Shown one piece after another: positions 6,356-9,255 of a DNA stretch of 9,255 nt. The notes under the pieces are model-generated. The model was not told where the DNA came from. It did no database searches and saw nothing but the letters and a program-made list of their open reading frames with translations. The DNA comes from Planctomycetota bacterium (GTDB lineage Bacteria > Planctomycetota > Phycisphaerae > UBA1845 > PWPN01), in assembly GCA_016209665.1 (NCBI GenBank), contig JACQVT010000451.1, forward strand, positions 1 through 9,255, read 5' to 3'. Each line of letters opens with the position of its first letter. Position 1 is the first letter of the stretch. Both the position numbers and the translations under genes were made by a program.

Positions 6356-6716
6356 GCCGAAGCCCTTCTGCACGCAGGTGCGGGTTATTCCACGTACCGG
6401 CCGCATTCTACGCGGATTCTGTGTGGAGGGAAGAGGGGATATCACCGATTTCGTGATTGCGGCGGTTCCGGATCGTCATCTGCGGCCATCGGCGGGCATC
6501 TGCGGGCCGATACCCTCTTGGGCCCGACGATGAGAACGCGGATTGAGCGGATGCCAGCGGATTACGCGGATGGGACGGGGTCCTGCATCGGTCCAATCCT
6601 CAGTTCCTGGAACGCCAAAGCGCGGTACAGGGCGGTGTTGCCGGTGGCGGGGCAATAAGGCGGTTTGAGGGGAATCCTGGGGCTCGAGCGAGCGGCGAGC
6701 AAGGGCGGTGGCTGGG
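6356..6716. other. Intergenic region with short direct repeats (361 bp)
   Basis: This gap separates the start of the oxidoreductase gene from the stop of the PEP-CTERM gene; both genes are on the minus strand. It holds a GCGGAT repeat cluster (6538-6571) and a loose pair of CATCTGCGG copies (6478-6486 and 6498-6506). I see no gene, no clear terminator for the upstream gene and no strong promoter. Confidence 0.6.
6538..6571. repeat. Four GCGGAT units at 9-10 base spacing
   Basis: GCGGAT occurs at 6538, 6547, 6557 and 6566, so the starts are 9, 10 and 9 bases apart. A fifth copy lies at 6411-6416. The near-helical-turn spacing could mark a binding array, but phrases of this kind also recur as dispersed repeats in planctomycete-type genomes, which is the simpler reading. 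Confidence 0.55.
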
Positions 6717-7394
6717 TCACCGTGGACGCCGTGGGGTGGTGCGCCGAGCCGTCAACAGCAGGCCGATGATGGCGAGCAGGGCCGGGGCCGGTTCGGGTAT
6801 GGCCGTGATCACACGGAATTCGTTCATCACAGGTCCGGCGAACAGGCGGAACTCAACCGTGTAAGGATCCACCAGCGTGACCTTGGCGTGGTCGAACTCC
6901 TCCATGCCCCGGTAGGTGAAGCCTTGGGCGTAGACCGTCCCCGGCACGCCCAGCAAGGAGTCGCTGTCGTTGAGATGCTGCGTCATCACGATGGCGCCGA
7001 GGACGGGATTCTGGAAGGCGATCGTCCCCTCCACCCTGGTGAGGATCAGCGTGGTGCCCACCGGATCGTAGTGGACGAGGTGGCTGTTCACGCCCAGGCC
7101 GGCCGGCAGATCACCTCCAAGCGCAGCCGGCGGCACCGGCTGACCGATGGTCGCCGTCCAATCGAACGGGGCGATGAGATCCACGTGCAGGGGCGCAGCG
7201 AGCACCAAGCCGTGCCGTTCCTCGAAGACGAATGCGTGATCGGTATCCTCCTTGGCCCCCAACAACAGCACGTCGGGCAGCGGCTGAATCAGGACCGATG
7301 ACGAGGTCGAGATGATGTCTGCCGCGGCGCCGGTGGTAAGCCAGCCGGCCATGATCGGAAGCGTCAATCGCTCCAGGTTTGATCGCATCCTCAT
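6717..7394 (-). CDS. PEP-CTERM-anchored surface protein of unknown function
   Basis: This is a 225-residue exported protein. Residues 1-25 form a signal peptide (basic start, hydrophobic core, G-A-A-A before the likely cut). The body is predicted to be beta-rich; it contains N103-S-H-L-V-H-Y-D-P-V-G, a segment I have seen in other PEP-CTERM proteins, and a later Y171-R-G-M-E-E. The C-terminus is the sorting signal P200-E-P202, then a hydrophobic stretch (about 204-215) and the basic tail A-R-R-T-T-P-R-R. In PEP-CTERM systems exosortase recognises this signal and processes the protein at the membrane; no exosortase gene is in the window. The start at 7394 follows GGGGAGG at 6 bases. The frame is open further upstream to 7592 but has no such site. 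The gene lies 234 bp downstream of the phosphodiester-glycosidase gene on the same strand, so a shared transcript is possible but not shown. Confidence 0.85.
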   Translation of the reverse strand: MRMRSNLERLTLPIMAGWLTTGAAADIISTSSSVLIQPLPDVLLLGAKEDTDHAFVFEERHGLVLAAPLHVDLIAPFDWTATIGQPVPPAALGGDLPAGLGVNSHLVHYDPVGTTLILTRVEGTIAFQNPVLGAIVMTQHLNDSDSLLGVPGTVYAQGFTYRGMEEFDHAKVTLVDPYTVEFRLFAGPVMNEFRVITAIPEPAPALLAIIGLLLTARRTTPRRPR

Positions 7395-7400
7395 CTCTCT

Positions 7401-7407
7401 CCTCCCC
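7401..7407 (-). promoter_or_regulatory. Strong ribosome-binding site fixing the start at 7394
   Basis: Read on the minus strand, GGGGAGG is followed by AGAGAG and then ATG at 7394. A second ATG two codons later (7388) is also in frame but is spaced 12 bases away, so the first is preferred. The longer open frame starting at 7592 is not supported by any such site. Confidence 0.75.
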
Positions 7408-7628
7408 TTCCCAGGCATCGGCGGGCGACTCACTGGTGATGTGAGCGCGGGAAAACCACTGCTCTGCTCCACCAGGAGAATAGGAGCCGAAAACGCGGTT
7501 GACCAGAGAATCGTGCAACACGGGAACGCGAAACCGTCTGCGGATGTAGTCTGGCGCCCGGAGGTGACACACTGGAGCGGGACGCCGCGCATGGGGAGGG
7601 TAGCCGCGAGGTTTGGACGCGCTGCGGA

Positions 7629-9255
7629 TCAGCAGCCGGGGGGACGGGGCACGCCGGCCCCAACGAAGCATTGCAGGAATGCGGCCACGTCGTGGTAGTC
7701 GACGTCCTGGTCGGTGTCGGCGTCGACGTTGGCGTCCTGGCAGGCGGGGTCGGCCTGCGGAATCGTCGGGCCGGTGAAGCACGCCTGCAAGTGGCCGTAG
7801 TCGTCCTGGTCGACGTCGTTGTCGCGGTCGAAGTCGGTGGACAGCACCGTGAGCACGGGTGAGTCCGAGGTGAGCGTGCCGCAGGTCGCGGTGACGACGC
7901 ACCGATAGCCGCCCTCGTCGTAGGTGTCGACCGAGTGCGCGGTCAGCATCGTCGTCGTGGTGCCGGAATACTTGGCCGAGTCGCTGAGGTTCACGCCGTC
8001 TTTCTGCCAGCGGTACGTCAGCGTGCCCTCGCCGACGGCTCGGATGGCGAAGGTCACATCGCTGCCCCGCGGCACCCGCGGCGTCGCGGGGGGCTGGGGC
8101 TGCAGCAGGATCTGGGTGCTGCGCCTGACCCGCAGGCGGGCCGAGTACGAGGTGGTGGTCCCGGTGGGCCCGGTGACCTCGCAACGATAACTGCCAGCCT
8201 CGACCGAAGTGGGCGTCAGCACGGTCAGCGTCGACGTGGCGGCGCCCGCGTACTTCGCCCCGTCGCCGATCGGGCTGCCCTGGAACAGCCAGGCGTAGCT
8301 GAGTGGAGCGGTACCCGTGGCGGTCACGCTGAAGGCGGCGTTGGTACCGGGGCACACCTGCCGCACCGGCGGATGCTGGGTGAACCGCGGCAGGTCGCCG
8401 GTCGAGACCAGCGTCAGCAGGTTCTGGCTCATCCAGCCCACGGTCCCGTTGAAATCGCACTTCCACCAGTAGATGCTCTTGGCGTAGATGCCGCGGAGAT
8501 GATGGTCGAGGATGGTGGCCTGGGCGTTGTTGCCGAGGGTGGCGATCTGCGTGTACTGCGTGCCCGGCCCGAGGCGCAGGGCGTTGTTCGCCGATGTCGT
8601 GCGGACGAGGTCGCCGGAGCTGAACGCGGTGGACTGCTGCTTGGCCAAGGGCGTGCCCATGAAGATGCCGTTCACCACGGCCCGCTGCGAACCGTCCGAC
8701 GGCTTGTTCTTGAGCACCCCGTTGACGATCATCGTCGACGACCCGCCGCCGTCCTGGTTGATGCCCCACTTCGCGTCCAGGTAGTCCTTGCAGAAGTTGC
8801 CCAACTCGGTCATGGTCATCCCCACGCTGATGCTGGACCGGCCGTCCACCACGACGAAGTACAGGTAGTCGTCGTTGTAGGCGATCGCCGTCCGCGGGTG
8901 GCGGACGGCCTGCCCGCCCCAGACGTGACCGTCGCCCATGAAGACCTCGCCCCCGCCCAGACTCGCGTAGGTCTTGGTGAACGGGATCGGCGTGCCGATG
9001 AAGGGAAAGCTGATGCCGACGCGGTCGCCCACGTGGGCTTCGGCCAGCAGCGTCGTGGCCCGCGTGCCCGTCGCCGACAGCACCACGTGATCGAACGGAA
9101 TCTGCGTGCTGCCCGCGTTCTGGCGGACCTGCCGGATGGTCCCGACCGGAGCCTCGGACAGCGGCACGACGACCACCGGCCGGGTCATCTCCACCAGCTC
9201 CTCCACGCCGCTGTTGACGCTGCCGGTGGTGCTGCCGTACTGCGGCGTGTAGACG
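7629..9255 (-). CDS. Secreted phosphodiester glycosidase with SH3-like, two Ig-like and dockerin-like modules (5' end beyond window)
   Basis: The frame stays open to the window edge, so the 541 visible residues (numbered from 9254) lack the N-terminus. Residues 1 to about 200 belong to the NAGPA/phosphodiester glycosidase family, whose founder is the mammalian uncovering enzyme that removes GlcNAc from phosphodiester-linked sugars. Landmarks are Y2-T-P-Q-Y, R118-H-P-R-T-A, V136-D-G-R and D168-G-G-G-S-S-T-M. About 215-283 is a bacterial SH3-like domain (A225-L-R-L-G-P-G-T, W274). Two Ig-like domains follow (about 291-377 and 395-470), each with W and the Y-R-C motif. Residues 474-541 carry two calcium-loop repeats, D474-x-D-x-D...D485 and D511-x-D-x-D...D522, each followed by C-F, a dockerin-like pair common at the end of planctomycete secreted proteins. 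A signal peptide is expected in the missing part. The substrate is probably an extracellular or wall glycan; this is inference. The GTG at 9206 is not a start: the sequence before it is still family-like. Confidence 0.88.
   Translation of the reverse strand, partial: VYTPQYGSTTGSVNSGVEELVEMTRPVVVVPLSEAPVGTIRQVRQNAGSTQIPFDHVVLSATGTRATTLLAEAHVGDRVGISFPFIGTPIPFTKTYASLGGGEVFMGDGHVWGGQAVRHPRTAIAYNDDYLYFVVVDGRSSISVGMTMTELGNFCKDYLDAKWGINQDGGGSSTMIVNGVLKNKPSDGSQRAVVNGIFMGTPLAKQQSTAFSSGDLVRTTSANNALRLGPGTQYTQIATLGNNAQATILDHHLRGIYAKSIYWWKCDFNGTVGWMSQNLLTLVSTGDLPRFTQHPPVRQVCPGTNAAFSVTATGTAPLSYAWLFQGSPIGDGAKYAGAATSTLTVLTPTSVEAGSYRCEVTGPTGTTTSYSARLRVRRSTQILLQPQPPATPRVPRGSDVTFAIRAVGEGTLTYRWQKDGVNLSDSAKYSGTTTTMLTAHSVDTYDEGGYRCVVTATCGTLTSDSPVLTVLSTDFDRDNDVDQDDYGHLQACFTGPTIPQADPACQDANVDADTDQDVDYHDVAAFLQCFVGAGVPRPPGC

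Noticed and set aside
6538..6571. CRISPR-like array
   Set aside because: The units are six bases with 3-4 base gaps, far too short for CRISPR repeats and spacers.
7111..8769. Minus-strand 552-codon frame overlapping two genes
   Set aside because: It is out of frame with both the PEP-CTERM and glycosidase genes, is Arg/Pro/His-rich and matches no family.

Overview
The window is GC-rich bacterial chromosome, most likely from a planctomycete (Planctomycetota) or a close relative. Four things point that way: a Tat-exported Gfo/Idh/MocA protein, a single prepilin-like protein with a GFTLIE segment and a C-terminal D-G-H motif, a PEP-CTERM anchor, and a large secreted protein ending in a paired calcium-loop (dockerin-like) module with C-F-x-G-P. 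The long GH10-like protein and the many dispersed-looking palindromes fit the same assignment. This placement rests on gene style recalled from the group, not on a phylogenetic marker.

Layout. Positions 50-1995 (minus strand) hold a GH10-fold protein without recognisable catalytic glutamates, followed 41 bp later by a small membrane-anchored helix-hairpin-helix (ComEA-type) protein; the two look cotranscribed. A 496 bp divergent intergenic region with two palindromic elements separates them from mutY (2492-3652, plus), which encodes a complete A/G-specific adenine glycosylase with all active-site and Fe-S residues. An AT-rich patch follows, carrying a good sigma70-type promoter (TTGAGA-N16-TATAAT). 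Immediately downstream of it is a perfect 7-1-7 palindrome (TGAGACT-C-AGTCTCA) resembling a Fur box. This promoter reads into a prepilin-like gene (3836-5029, plus) with a strong ribosome-binding site but an abnormally long 114-residue leader containing a repeat element. That gene converges with a Tat-signal oxidoreductase gene (5183-6355, minus), with a large GC-rich palindrome between them. The right end (6717-9255, minus) encodes a PEP-CTERM cell-surface protein and, upstream of it, the C-terminal 541 residues of a secreted phosphodiester glycosidase with SH3-like, two Ig-like and dockerin-like modules; its start lies beyond the window.

The genes do not form one obvious pathway. mutY and the ComEA-like gene concern DNA, while the others are exported or surface proteins. 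The points most worth a second look are the GH10 protein with both catalytic positions changed, the Fur-like operator in front of a prepilin-like gene, the repeat-built leader of that gene, and at least four different palindromic or direct-repeat elements in 9 kb. No RNA genes, insertion sequences or CRISPR arrays were seen.
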